From Theocolax elegans (lineage: Eukaryota; Arthropoda; Insecta; Hymenoptera; Cerocephalidae): a stretch of DNA of 64,000 nucleotides. Each line of letters opens with the position of its first letter. Position 1 is the stretch's first letter. The stretch lies in NCBI GenBank assembly GCA_026168455.1, contig CM047429.1:7653125-7717124 (forward strand), given 5' to 3'. The notes below the pieces were generated by a model. It searched no databases. It saw only the letters and a list, made by a program, of their open reading frames with translations, and was not told the DNA's origin. The translations under genes were made by a program, and so were the position numbers. Shown piece after piece: positions 10,976 through 22,366 of the stretch.

Positions 10976-11764
10976 AAAGCATATTGCGAAAAATTTTTTG
11001 CATTGCTGCCAACTTAAAGTCAAGGCAATACCCTTCCATAGCCCTTTTAGGGAACTCCCAAGAGCGCAACTTTGCAAACTGTCCGAGAAACAGGCTCATG
11101 TCGACGACAGCCTAGCAAACATACTAAAGCTGGAACTATGACCAAGAGCCAACTCCAAACTAACCAAGCGATCACAAACAAACAAAGCCAGCGCACGACA
11201 ACCCCGTAACATATATAAAAAAGAGATACTGGCATTAAGGATTTCGGCAGATGGATTTTTTCTATGCATAGCCTTAGAAAACGAACTAAACAATTGCACC
11301 ATAAACTACGAGGACTCAGCCTCATTCTACTGCATTCTCACCAACGTGAGGCTAAAATTGAAGGCCGACGGCTCTTATCGGCTCAGTGCGAGAGGATGTA
11401 CGCGTATCGAATCCGTATTGACTCAATCGTAAAAAAAAGCAGGAAAACGATAAAAGGACATCATCCGAGAATCTCTCACGAATAGAACTATTAGCCGAAC
11501 AAAGAAATATTAAGGAACCAGCCTATACTAGGGCATGCAAGCTATAAGCAACCCGATACGCAATAAATCAGAAGAATAACCAGAAACATTCTCCTCTATA
11601 CAAAATTCAAAACGGGCACCCCAGCAACTCACACATAGTCTACAAACAAGATTCATCGCTCATATTTTATTAGCCCAAGAGTGGTAAACGCAATACACCA
11701 TACTGATAACCCTAAAAAGCAACCGCGGAAGGCTTTGCTGGCGCTCTAACAGAAAAAAATAATC
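10976..11764. other. Spacer with decayed coding-like sequence, family not recognised
   Basis: Short frames occur on both strands (for example 11264-11485 plus), but none shows a domain I recognise. It precedes an integrase scrap on the plus strand, so part of it may be decayed Gypsy pol. I cannot demonstrate this. Confidence 0.3.
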
Positions 11765-12200
11765 GGTTCTTTCGGGATTCCAAGGAAACTACTTTCAAAA
11801 TAAACTACTAGAACATTTTGCTAAGGTTTTCCACATAAGTAAATACCGTATCATCACCTACCACCCCCAATCCCAGGCGGAATTGAGCAGATGCACCATA
11901 ACAGAATATCTACACAAGTACATGAATAAGTTCAGCGACTGGCAAAAATGGACCCCCATTTACCAGCACGAATACAATTGCACTGAACATAAAAGCACTG
12001 GCTACTCACCACACGAACTCGTATTCGGACAAAAGCCACGCACCCCGTCAAGCTGACCACTAAAGGAACACTTTCCAACATACAGCGAGTATGCAGCAGA
12101 TCTTACAACTAACTTAACCCAATTACAAACGATGACAGCAATAAATCTCGTGCAATCTAAATATCGCTCAATGAATCTAAAGTAACTACAAAACGCACAA
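11765..12200 (+). pseudogene. Gypsy-family integrase fragment
   Basis: The plus strand encodes the C-terminal half of a Gypsy integrase core. It reads FQNKLLEHFAKVF, then ITYHPQSQAELSRCTI, then STGYSPHELVFGQKPRTP, which are hallmarks of the family. The position of the catalytic glutamate (normally ...LERS...) reads LSRC, so it appears lost. Stops follow at about 12055. No matching RT or LTR is seen nearby, so this is an isolated scrap of a third Gypsy lineage. Confidence 0.65.
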
Positions 12201-12348
12201 CGTTATAGTAAATACAAGTCATGTGCATTTACTGTGCGTTGTACCTTTTTACAACGTCACAAACAGACCCCTCCTAAACCGAAACACCCCCGGTGTCTTT
12301 CGGTTTACTACAACTTATTTCAACTACTTTGCTCGTTAAACAAAAATT

Positions 12349-12633
12349 TCACACAATGGGGTTGTACCGCCGGCGCTTCGGGACAGGACTTATTGGAGCC
12401 CGCTCTTCATCCCCCTCCCCTGGTGTCGTGTTTCCCACCCTTGGGCGGATGGGGAACCAGTCACTCTCCAACGGCGGCAACCTTAACCGTGGCGGCGGCG
12501 TTGGGGTACGTAACCGTCCTACCATCGAGCCACCTTCTGAGGTTCTTTCCGGAACGCCGCGGTTATCGCCCAATAATTCCTGGAGCTTGTGCATGGCTCG
12601 TCGACTTTCCTCTGCTTCTTTTGTGACATACAT
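12349..12633 (-). CDS. Unassigned 94-codon Pro/Arg-rich frame
   Basis: The minus-strand frame starts MYVTKEAEESRRAMHKLQEL and becomes rich in Pro, Arg and Gly, ending KRRRYNPIV. The local base composition is much more GC-rich than its surroundings. I do not recognise it. It may be a piece of a retrotransposon Gag or ORF1, or chance. The overlapping plus-strand frames are equally long, which weakens the coding case. Confidence 0.25.
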   Translation of the reverse strand: MYVTKEAEESRRAMHKLQELLGDNRGVPERTSEGGSMVGRLRTPTPPPRLRLPPLESDWFPIRPRVGNTTPGEGDEERAPISPVPKRRRYNPIV

Positions 12634-12669
12634 CTACGGGGTTAGACAAAACGTTTTAACTCGGTGATA

Positions 12670-13400
12670 TGGGATTTCGCGATTTTCCGACTGCTTCCTT
12701 CACCACTACCCAACACATACAAAAAAAGAAAAAAAAACAACCGAGCTAGATCGATGCCTGACGCATCGATCATTGCCGCCGTACCTCGCCTCTGGCATAC
12801 CGGCGGTCGTCCATGTCACGTCGTCTGTTGCTTTCTTACTTCTGCTTCATATCGTATAAGGAGTTCGCTTTAGCCTTTCTCTGCTCTTGCGATTATGCAA
12901 TACTCATTTGTTCTTATTTATTGCTTCGGTTTTATTTTTTATTTTTTGTTTTTATTTCTTTATTTCTTTACTTTTTTCAGGGGAGCAAGACCAACTGTTC
13001 TTGAGGCTTTTCCTCTTCTCTTCGTTTTTCTTCTTTCTTCCCTTCTATCTTCTTTCTTCTCTTCTCCCTTCTTTCTTTTCTCTTCCTTGTCTCTTGCCTA
13101 CTCTAAAAGAGAAGTCTCTGACTCACCCTATCTTTCATTCTAAGCTTTTACATTCATTCTTTCCTTTCGCTCAACTTTCATTCCACAAAACCCTTGTTTC
13201 CATATCCGGAATGTTAGTCATTGCTTTTGTTAGTACAACGTCTCTAATCTGTCTTGATTACCTCTGTTCTACTACTACTGTTAGTGCGACATTTATTAGT
13301 GCGACTTTCGATTTTTAACCTATCTACTATATTCCGTCTTTCACTCATTCAGTTTCTCCCTCTGCTCACTTATGCTTTTCCTTTCTCTCTACCCTATTTC
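12670..13400. other. Pyrimidine-rich tract (plus strand)
   Basis: The plus strand is a long T/C-rich run, especially 12900-13130 (TTTCTTCTTTCTTCCC-like). It lies beyond the C-terminal end of the minus-strand R1-type LINE, so on that strand it would be a purine-rich 3' region. The plus-strand frames here owe their length to the skewed composition. No gene is supported. Confidence 0.45.
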
Positions 13401-13436
13401 TAATTCTGGAAGATTAACTGAGCCTACGTCTATCAT

Positions 13437-15528
13437 TCATACTTCATCTTCTTCTGGAACTGCTAATTCTGCTATAGTCGCGGTTAAAGCCAAGTCTTTT
13501 TCTAAATCTTCGGTAGCAATATTTACAAGCATAATGTCTTTAACCATCATGGTTAGTTTATCTATTCCCTCTTTGGTCGTCATCATCCCTTTCGTGTTTC
13601 TTGCTGCTTCTTCTATATCCTGTACATATTTATGCCGTATTGTTTCGTACTTCACACATGCCCATAGAGCGTGTTCAGGGGCCTCACCGCAGCTGCATAG
13701 GTCGGATTCGACGAAATTGAATCTTTTCCTAAAAGATTGGAAATTCCCATGTCCACTGAGTATTTGGATTAGCCATTTACTCGGTCTAAACCAAAACTTT
13801 GCTAGTCTTTCTTCTATGCTGGATAAAACCTCATATGTGCGTCTTCCTTTTATCGTATAGTCCCATCTCAGCTGTCATTCCTTTCTTATTTCCTGGTTTA
13901 GCTTTTCTATCGACAATTTTCTTTCTATTCGTGTGCTCCTTTCTGCTAGTCTTTCCTCCGATTAGACTGTGAAATTTTTATATCAGTATTCTTTTCCTTT
14001 CCTTATGCAATATAATCCGATCCTTCTCTCACATTCTAAGTCAATCGGTAGGTGACCCGTGATTGTCGTAATAGATTCGGCCGAGATGGTTCTGTATGCT
14101 CCTGTGGTTTTCATCAGGGCATATCTTTGCGACATTATGAGTTTCTTTTTCTGGACATTATTTGTGAGCCCGTATCAACCTGCTGCTGCATATGTAATTA
14201 TGGGTATGAACACTCCCTTGTATATTATATCTAGAGATGGATTGCCTAAGCCCCATTCCTCTCTTGCCAGGAAGGCCAGCCTTTCGAAAATTCCTTTGGT
14301 TTTCTTTGAGATCTCCATAACATGCGTTTGTACGCTGAGACCTTTGCCGAAAGAAACATCCAGATATTTAAACGGTTCCTTCTTTTGATTCTTTGTCCGT
14401 TTATCCTGATTAGTGGGTAACATTTTTAATGAAATGTTCCCTTCGCTAGTAGCATTGCGCACTTATCTGGGGCATGTTTTATTTTGACATTTTCACTGCA
14501 TTTCTCTATTATATTTATGGCCATTTGTCCTTTCCGTTCCAGTTCTTTACGGGATTCTCCTTCGATTATAATGGCTTGGTCGTCTGCATAGGCTATCGTC
14601 TCGTCTCCTTCTCTGTCTAGCTTGTGAAGCACTTCATCAAATACGACATTCCATAGAATTGGTCCTAGTAGAGATCCCTGCGGGCATCCCTTCGTCACAT
14701 TTTTGTTTGCAAAATTGCTACCTTCGGTTTCTTATTACAGAGGTAATCCCTAATGATATGGTACAGTCTTCAGGGGCAGTTCATGCCTCTCAGATTCTTA
14801 AGTACTCCGGGCCACCATACATTGTCAAATGCTCCTTTAATGTCCAGAAACATTATGAGCACGTATCTACTGCTTTATTTGTGCACTTTGGTCTTTAAGT
14901 ACACTATCGCATCTTCGGTTGATCTTCCTTTTTTAAAACCGTATTGTTTATCAGACAGACGTGGTTCCACAATTTGATATAACTTTTTGATTATCAGACC
15001 TTCAAGAATTTTTCCTAAAACTGGTAGCAGGCATATTGGTCTATATGAGCTAATTAGACCAGGATCTTTTTCTCCTCCCTGCTTGATTGTTATTACTTTG
15101 CCTGTTTTCCAAGTATTCGGAAATATACCAAGTTTTACACAATTGTTATACAGGCTTAACAGTTCTTCACCAACTACTATAAGAGCAACTCTTATTATTT
15201 TCAGATCGAAACAATCGATTCTTGGCGCTTTTCCTAGTTTCATTTTCCTTACTACTTGCACCATTTCCTGCATTGTGAAACTTTCAGTTTCGCTGTATTC
15301 GTCTGTGTATCTTTGATTTTGTTGCCTTCTTTCTCTCTGTTCTCTCGTCTCTGTCTCCAGATTATCGTCTGGAAAGAGCTGATGAAGAATTTGGTCTGCT
15401 ATGTCATTCCAGGTCATAGTGTAGCCATCGTCTGTCTTTACGTTACTTGCGATTTCTTTGACTTTTGCTTTTTTGGCAGCCATTTTGTATGGTAAGCTCC
15501 ATGGATTGTCATTTCCTTGTTTGGTCAC
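13437..15528 (-). pseudogene. R1-like LINE reverse transcriptase and C-terminal region
   Basis: RT fingers and palm lie in 14875-15528, including FTMQEMVQVVRKMKLGKAP and YRPICLLPVLGKILEGLI. The frame then shifts to 14426-14698 with CPQGSLLGPILWNVVFDEVL and the catalytic TIAYADDQAIII box, both aspartates intact. The thumb continues at 14175-14462. A downstream frame 13437-13655 lies at the C-terminus. At least three frame breaks are present. The plus-strand frames overlapping this region are antisense shadows. Confidence 0.78.
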
Positions 15529-15839
15529 AAATTCTTCCTATTTTTGGGTTTTGGTTGTGTCTATTAGTCTTATATATTGTCGCTTGGCCAATCTATAGAT
15601 CATTTTTCCGCGCTCTCTTATGTCCGGATTTCTCTCCTTTTGAAATTGTCTGCGTAGCCTGTTTGTATGTTTTTTGGCTTTTGTCAATTCCTCGTTCCAC
15701 CATGGAACTTTTCTACTCGTCTTATTCTTAGTGGGTATAGCTTTGTCACATGTTATTTTTATCCCATTTATTATGTCTTTAATGCCAGCGATTGTTGAAC
15801 CAATATCCTATCGGTGCGGTTGGGCGTTCCAATTCTCTC

Positions 15840-16540
15840 TCAGTGTATTAATAAACAATCCCCAGTCCGCTTTCTTATATAGCTTTTGATGTACTCTTGC
15901 TTCCTGTATCTACTTCCCTGAGATTGTTCCACTAATTCAAACGTTATTGCTCTATGGTCACTTGATGTCCAGTTTTCTTGGACTTTCCAGTTTTGTATTC
16001 TTTGTGCCATATCTGGTGAGGTTAGAGTTACATCAACGTATCCTTCTCCGACTTCATTTGCGACTGTTGCAATACTATTGGGATTGTTTATTACTCTGAG
16101 ATTATCTGGAGTATAAATTCGTCTAGCTTCTCTCCTTTTGAATCCGTTTCCATTGGGCCCCACAGTGGAGATCTTACGTTCGAATTAATACCAATTATAA
16201 AGCTCTTTCCTTGTAAAGCCGTCACTATCGCTTGGAGTGATCTTAGATTTATCTCAATATCATCTTTTAGTTGGAAATATCCACTAATCAGGTATACTTT
16301 ATATGGTACTGATATTTCTGCTATTGCGAAGTGCGATGAGCATAAGTTAGTGATTTGCATCGCTATCACATTCGGGTCTGTTATTGCTATGGCTGCCCAC
16401 GGATTTTCTTTGGAGAAGACTATTCTTACACCCATACCGTATCCCGTCACTCTGTTATTCCTTGTATATGGTTCCTGTAGCATAATAACGTGTACTCCCT
16501 TTTCATACGCTTTCTGCTTTATTTCGGGTACCACCCGCTG
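15840..16540 (-). pseudogene. R1-like LINE endonuclease
   Basis: The frame 16091-16534 begins just after a stop-interrupted start. It contains VIMLQEPYTRNN (catalytic Glu in QEPY) and GINSNVRSPLWG (the GDFNA-like motif altered to GINSN, so a likely catalytic Asp is lost). The frame continues shifted in 15840-16163 with SSDHRAITFEL, the conserved SDH box. In R1-type elements this enzyme nicks the target DNA. The frameshift near 16100 and the altered GDFNA box indicate decay. Confidence 0.75.
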
Positions 16541-16583
16541 TGCTCGTCTGGCATTAAACTATGTAATCAGAATACAGGGTTTG

Positions 16584-17111
16584 TTACTCCTCGTAATCTG
16601 TACTGTTGACTAGCCGGTCAAGGGCTTTGGTATAGCACGGACATTTCGTGTCGAGAACATTATGATCAGACTTCTTTTTGGCTTTGGCGTAGTTTATACA
16701 TTTCTTGCTTTCCTGTTTTTTCGGACATTTGTCGAAGGAGTGGTCCTTTTCGGCACAATGCGAACAATATACCTCGTTATTATACACGTTACTTACAAAG
16801 TCCTGCACATTACAAGATTGATAGTCGACAAAGATCCTCCTTCTTTGAAGCAACCTACTTCTAATTTTTGGGGTTACCTCAATAACCCAGTTGGTCCTGC
16901 CCGTATCCCTTTTCCCTGTTTTAAACTTCGGCGTTATTTCTCTTTCAGCCTCGTCAGCCGAGCAAACATTTTGCTCAACTATCAATTCCTTTATCTCCTT
17001 TTCTGTTATATTTTTTGGAAGATCGTAAATGATCATCCTTGGCTTTTGTTTAGTTGGTTTGTACATCTCGAAAGCTTCTTTTAGATACGGTTTACTTGGA
17101 ATCTTTTGCAA
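16584..17111 (-). pseudogene. R1-like LINE ORF1 C-terminal part with zinc knuckles
   Basis: This open 175-codon stretch has an RRM-like basic region (MIIYDLPKNITEKEIKELI) and then knuckles: CSHCAEKDHSFDKC is a complete C-X2-C-X4-H-X4-C. The second knuckle begins CINY where a second cysteine is expected, so one zinc ligand seems lost. ORF1 proteins bind the element RNA. The 5' part of ORF1 is missing. Confidence 0.72.
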
Positions 17112-17115
17112 GGAT

Positions 17116-18440
17116 TCTTCTCAATTACCCGACACATACACTGTAGGGGACAACACTTCTACGATATCGAACGGTCCTTCATATTTCGACTAGTCGGGTC
17201 CTTGAGATTTTGCAGCTATAGGAGGGCACTATGGTCGGTAATGACCGTGAAAGTGTAACGTTCGATGTACGGACATATCTTCTTAATCGTCCACAACGTG
17301 GCGAAACATTCCTTCTCTGACATCTTATAGTTCTTCTCAGCCGGCGTCAGCACGCGGCTGATATAAACTATTGGATGTTCTCCATCATCCTTCTCCTGCA
17401 AAAGGACGGCTCTCAAGGCGAAATTACTGGCGTCGCACTGGATCGTAAAAGGTTCACTAAAATCCAGCCTGGCGAGCACTGACGCCTGGGTGAGAGCTTT
17501 CTTCAGAGCGTCAAAAGCCTCCTGTTGCTCCTCTCCCCACGTCCACTCTTGGCTTTTACGGAGAAGTTTTACCAAAGGTACTTTTAGCTCAGAATCTTTG
17601 TCAATGAATCTGGCGTACCTACCGACCATTCCCAGAAACCGGCGTAATTCTCTAATATTACGGTGTTCTGGGTATTCTACAACCGTCGACACTTTCTCTG
17701 GCTCAGGGCGCATCCTTGGTTATACAGGAACAGCAGAACTCGCATTTGTCCCATCAAACCAGCATTCACGAGCTTTCTCAACACTAGCTCCAAACACTTC
17801 AAGTGCTCCTCAAAATTGTCTGTTATAATGATGATGTCATGTAGGTAACAGAAAATGTACGATTAGTACTCTGGTCCGAATAACGCATCCACTAGACGCT
17901 GGAACTTTTTCGGCGCATTAGTAAGACCGAACGGCATCCTTTTGAACTGGTATCGCCCTGATCCTGGCACGGCAAAGGCGGTACACTCCCGGCTGGTTGC
18001 TTCCATCATTATTTGAAAATACGCTTGCTTCAGGTCGATTTTCGTAATGCATTTTGCCTGCCGCAGTTTATCAAGGATGGAATCCATCGTAGCCATCGTA
18101 ATCTTTTTCGTAATCTTATTTAAATTACGGTAATCTATGCAGAACCGTATCGATCCATCAGGCTTCTTGACCATCACCGGCGCACTGCTCCAATCACTGG
18201 CGGACCTCTCAATGATATCGTTACGTAACATCGTATTCACTTCTTATCGTGCAATTTCCAACATCGTCGGCGACAACCGACGAACCTTGTGCATTATAGG
18301 TGACGCATCTACAACATCAATGTGATATTCGGTTAGATGTGTTACGCCGAAAGTATCCGTCGGTTTCGGCAAGATGCTTTCCACGGAAGGATCAACGCTC
18401 AAAAGTTCTGTCATTAATATTTTGTACTTTTAGAGTAATA
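17116..18440 (-). pseudogene. Gypsy-2 pol fragment with internal deletion
   Basis: On the minus strand the RT N-terminus and palm lie at 17863-18240 (SIRFCIDYRNLNKIT, FGLTNAPKKFQRLVDALFGP). Next come connection and RNase H at 17216-17713 (RRFLGMVGRYARFI, FTIQCDASNFALRAVLLQ, ending in TDHSALL). At about 17216 the frame jumps directly to KYEGPFDIVEVLSP, a segment of the integrase C-terminus. The catalytic LDD box between 17863 and 17713 is interrupted by stops. The rest of RNase H and most of integrase are therefore deleted. The fragment is cut by the R1-like LINE at 17115. Confidence 0.78.
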
Positions 18441-18462
18441 AAACTTTCTTCTTAAATAACTT

Positions 18463-18463
<1 letters not shown>

Positions 18464-18529
<66 letters not shown>
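18464..18529. repeat. (TA)n microsatellite
   Basis: An uninterrupted TA run of about 66 bp borders copy 2 of the TIR element, as a TA run also borders copy 1. Confidence 0.9.
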
Positions 18530-18531
<2 letters not shown>

Positions 18532-19390
18532 GTAGTTCTCTGTGAAATCGAACATGAAAAAAATGAATATTGCTATAACCGTGGAGGCATGTTTTAGAGA
18601 TGTCTAGTAGTTCTCCTGAATATTTTCAGATTATTTCGGGACCATTATTTTAAGTTACAGAGAGTCAAAGTTAACACTTTAGCGCTTTTTTTTTTATTAT
18701 TATTTTAACGTCGCTCTTTTTATGCTCCAAAACCGGTGCTAATCAGCGATGGAGGTCATACGATGTCTTGGTGAAGAAAGCACTTGTTGAAAACACATTC
18801 GCCAGTGCTGCTTGCATCAATCGGCCGGGGCCGGAAATCGAACCTCGGACCTCCAGATTACGAGCCCGATGCCCTACCGACCGAGCCATCGCAGGCCTCA
18901 ACTAGCGCTTTTTTGCATTATATGCCCATTTCCATGAATTTGTAGCTCCCAGAGGATGCATTTTTCACTATAAACATAAATATGACTTATTTTGTAAAAT
19001 TTTCTGAAGTTTTCATTAAAAATACTTTTAAAGTCATAAATGTATGCTGTCACACTCTTGTAAGCCATTTAAACCTTAAATAGTGAAAATCAGTAACTCA
19101 GCTCCGGACTCTGGAAATCTAATACTGCCTAAAAAATGTCTTTTTATTGGCAGAAACTGCCTATAAATTTCCAGAGTCGGTCTAAATCATTAAGATCACC
19201 TATGGTCAAAAATATCTGGGAGAAGTGCCTGAAATATAAGTAGAAATGTATATTTATTGCCTTATAACGTTGAATCTGTTAGCATGATCATTGCAAAAAA
19301 ATTTATGCAATTACCTTGGAGTAGTAGAAAAGCATCTCCATTTTTTTAGTATCTATATAATCTCCTGTAATCTGCTAAAAATACAAATAT
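18530..19390. mobile_element. TIR element copy 2, one arm only
   Basis: From 18530 (GGGTAGTTCTCTGTG) the sequence matches the left part of the element at 9247. It includes the unique central part up to about 19390 (AATACAAATATTAT). There copy 1 continues into its right inverted arm, but copy 2 changes to unrelated sequence. This copy is therefore truncated and lost its right TIR. A SINE is inserted at about 18691. Confidence 0.78.
18691..18902 (-). mobile_element. tRNA-derived SINE, minus strand
   Basis: Read on the minus strand, the head has a pol III A-box-like TGGCTCGGTCGG (18877-18888) and a B box GGTTCGATTTCC (18833-18844) with tRNA spacing. The other end is an A-rich tail with AATAATAAT (18692-18705 on the plus strand). 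The flanks carry the same 12-mer TAGCGCTTTTTT at 18680-18691 and 18903-18914. Copy 1 of the host element has the empty site (TTAGCACTTTTCTGC). The body is about 210 bp. Confidence 0.85.
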
Positions 19391-19686
19391 TATTATCCAA
19401 TTATAAAAAATTAATTTTTAAACATTTCTAATGCTGGATTTTTAGTTTTACAACCTTTACAAGAATTATGGTACTAATCTGAAGAATTACTATAAAAGTA
19501 TCAATATTATTATAATATTTTAAATAAGGGCCGGTTTTACTGAAAGGATGAGTCACTTATAATCTATATTATATTAAAATTCATCCGTTCTCCGGTGTCC
19601 GGCGGTGGTGTCCGGTGTCCTGCGGCGGTGTCCGGTATCCTGTTGTAAGAATTAAGAGTATGTGTGGAGTGAAAGGATTAACGCTG
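19391..19686. other. Spacer with short GC-rich repeats
   Basis: The stretch is AT-rich except for 19585-19645, where GGTGTCCGGCGGT-like motifs recur three times. A related motif (CTCCGGTGTCCGGTATCC) is found again at 21530 on the other side of the minisatellite. This suggests a common ancestral repeat on both flanks. Confidence 0.45.
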
Positions 19687-21083
19687 ATATTTCGGGAATT
19701 TCTGAAATATTTCGGGATAACTTCACTAAATACGGGATTTCCTGGATATTTCGGGAATTTTTGAGATATTCCGGGATAACTCCACCAATTACGAGATTTT
19801 CTAAATAATTCGGTAATTTCTTAGATATGCCGGGAAATCTTCACTAATTTAGGGTTTTCCTGGATGTTTCGGGATTTTCTTAAGTATTCCGGGATAACTC
19901 CACCAATTTCGGGATTTCCTGCAAGTCTCAGTTTTTTCTGTGGTATTTCGGGATAACTCCACCAATTTCGGGATTTCCTGTATGTTTCGATATTTTCTGA
20001 CGTGTTCCGGGATAACTCCAACAATTTCGGGATTTTCAGGATGTTTCGGGATTTTTGTGGTATTTCAGGATAAATCCACCAATTTCGGGATTTCCTGGAT
20101 GTTTCGGGATTTTATGTGGTATTTCGGGATAAATTCTCTAATTTCAGGATTTTCTGGTTGTTTCAAGATTTTCTATGGTATTTCCGGATTTTCTGTGGTA
20201 TTTCGGGATTTTCTGTGGTATTCCGGGAACTCCACTAACTTTTTGATTTCTTGGATGTTTCGGGATTTTCTGACGTATTCCGGGATTTCCTGGATGTTTC
20301 GGAATTGTTTGTGGTATTCCGGGATAAATTCCCTAATTTCTGGATTTTCAGGAAATTTCGGGATTTTTTGAGGTATTCCGGGATAAATCCACCACTTTCG
20401 GGATTTGCTGGATGTTTCGGGATTTTCTGGATGTTCGGTATTTTCTGTGGTATTCCGGGATAATCCACCAATTTCGGGATTTTCAGGATGTTTCGGGATT
20501 TTTTGTGGTATTCCGGGATAACTCAATCAATTTCGGGATTTCCTGGATATTTCGGGATTTTCTGTGGTATTTCGAGATAAATTCGCTAATTTCGGGATTT
20601 TCTGGTTGTTTCAAGATTTCCTATGGTATTTCCGGATTTTCTGTGGTATTTCGGGAATTTTTTATGTATTCCGGGATAACTCCACCAATTTCGAGATTTT
20701 CTTAATATTTCGGGAATTTCTGAGGTATGCCGGGATAACTTCATTAATTTTGGGATTTCTGGGATATTTCGAGAATTTGTGAGTTATTTCGGGATAATTC
20801 ACTAATTACGGGATGTCCTCGATATTTCGGGAATTTATGAGATATGCCGGGATAACTTCACTAATTTTGGGATTTCCTGGATATTTCGAGATAACTCTAC
20901 TAATTACAGGATTTCCTGGATATTTCGGGAATTTCTGAGGTGTTCCGGAATAATTCCATCAATTACAGGATTTCCTGAATATTTCATGAATTTTTAAGGT
21001 ATTTCAGGATAACTCCACTAATTACAGGATTTACCTGGATATTCGGAAATCGTTGATGTATTCCGGGATAACCCAACTAATTA
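19687..21083. repeat. 60-bp minisatellite made of 20-bp subunits
   Basis: About 23 units with a period of 59-60 bp. Each unit is three related subunits of about 20 bp that start TTTCGGGA: one ending TTTTCTGTGGTA, one TAACTCCACCAA, one TTTCCTGGATG. Around 20161-20220 only the first subunit repeats, a 20-bp register. Because the period is a multiple of three, long open frames occur on both strands, such as 19940-20371. They are repeat artefacts. Units diverge towards the 3' end. Confidence 0.9.
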
Positions 21084-21235
21084 GGGATAAAATATTAAAA
21101 CAGTGTATACGCACATTTGCCAGTACTCCAATTTTTGTATATTTTTGTACCAAATTAAATTATTATATTAGTAACATTCCAATACATATAAGTAATTAAT
21201 AATAAATAATAGTCATTGCATACTTAAATAATGTA

Positions 21236-21477
21236 AAAATAAAGTGGTCACAGTAATACTAGCATAGACTGAAGCAGTACTGTCAGTCTAATAATTTTTA
21301 ATAACTTGAATAATATATTTTAATTTTAATGTAATATATATTTTATTTGATGATTCTGTTTCTTTATAACATTTAAATATACGTTTTTACACATTTTTTA
21401 TCATAGTCTATTACATAGGTGTATAATGAGTGAGGAAGGTGGATAAAAAAATTAAAATTTTATTTTTGATTTACTAT

Positions 21478-21519
<42 letters not shown>

Positions 21520-22362
21520 AAATTCGTCCGCTCTCCGGTGTCCGGTATCCCAAAAGTTACAAGAATTAAACGTATGTGTGAAGTGGAATGGCTAACGCTG
21601 AATACGACAACCACTCATCATTTATCTCACATGTAATGATAGGTGCAGTTGGAGTCATGAGGGGGGGGGGGGTAAAATTAGAAAATGTTTTAAATATTTT
21701 ATAGGGGTTATCGGTATATGTATGAATTAGAATATGACGACCACTCTTTTTTATTCTAAAAAAACTAAGATTAGGTTTTTGGTTACGGTGAATAGCGATA
21801 TGATAATCACTCTTCATTTATCCTCCATTTATTGCTAGATGGAGGAGGGGCAAGAGGGAGAAGGGGGAAATAAAATTAGAAAAATTCCAAAACTAATTTA
21901 GGGGTTTCGGTACAGGTGAGTAACAATATGACAACCACTCTTTTTATCTCCTATATTAAAGATGAAGGAAGGTGGGAGGAAGGGTCAACATTGAATATGA
22001 CAACCAGTCTTAATTTATCCCCGATGTAATGATTGAGTAGTAGGGGGTAAGAGGGGGGTTTAGTAGAAAAATTTCAAAAATATTTTCAAGGGTTTTCGGT
22101 AAAAAAAAGTGGTCACAGTAATACGAACATTGACAAAAACAGTACTATTACTCTAATAAATTTTGATAACATATATAATATAATATATATAATTTAATGT
22201 AATGCATATTTTAATTGACGATACGTTTTATTTTTTTTATTACATTTATATAGATCTTTTTACAAACATTTTTCGTCACCATTTATTTCTAAGATGTAAA
22301 ATGTGTGAGGAAGGTGGTTAAAAATTTTTAAATATTATTTTTCTTTCATTTTTTAATGTAAT
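21236..22362. repeat. Approximately 250-bp direct repeats flanking a degenerate repeat block
   Basis: 21236-21478 (AAAGTGGTCACAGTAATAC ... GTGAGGAAGGTGG) recurs at 22103-22340 with about 80 per cent identity by eye. Between them are a (TA)n run (21481-21516), an approximately 60-bp segment related to the left flank of the minisatellite, and at least five diverged units beginning with a GAATATGACAACCACTCTT-like motif (about 21592, 21725, 21789, 21927, 21992). A G run occurs at 21661. The block may be an LTR-like or tandem-duplicated repeat. No coding potential was seen. Confidence 0.55.
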
Positions 22363-22366
22363 ACCA

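Larger units (their letters stand above)
13400..17115 (-). mobile_element. R1-clade-like LINE, minus strand, 5'-truncated
   Basis: On the minus strand ORF1 with zinc knuckles (17111-16584) is followed by an apurinic-type endonuclease (16534-15840), RT (15528-14175) and a C-terminal region (to about 13437). Two ORFs, ORF1 CCHC knuckles and this RT type fit the R1 group. ORF1 is cut at about 17115, where Gypsy-2 sequence starts, consistent with a 5'-truncated insertion into the Gypsy fragment. Multiple frame breaks make it inactive. Confidence 0.78.

Noticed and set aside
12887..13318. Plus-strand Phe/Leu/Ser-rich frames that look like membrane proteins
   Set aside because: They come from a T/C-rich tract; three overlapping frames are all open and hydrophobic, as expected from composition alone.
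14052..16613. Many plus-strand frames with membrane-like sequences
   Set aside because: They are antisense to the R1-like LINE endonuclease and RT, which show real catalytic motifs on the minus strand.
19940..20705. Long overlapping open frames on both strands (up to 143 codons)
   Set aside because: They are translations of the 60-bp minisatellite, whose period is a multiple of three; sense and antisense are equally open.
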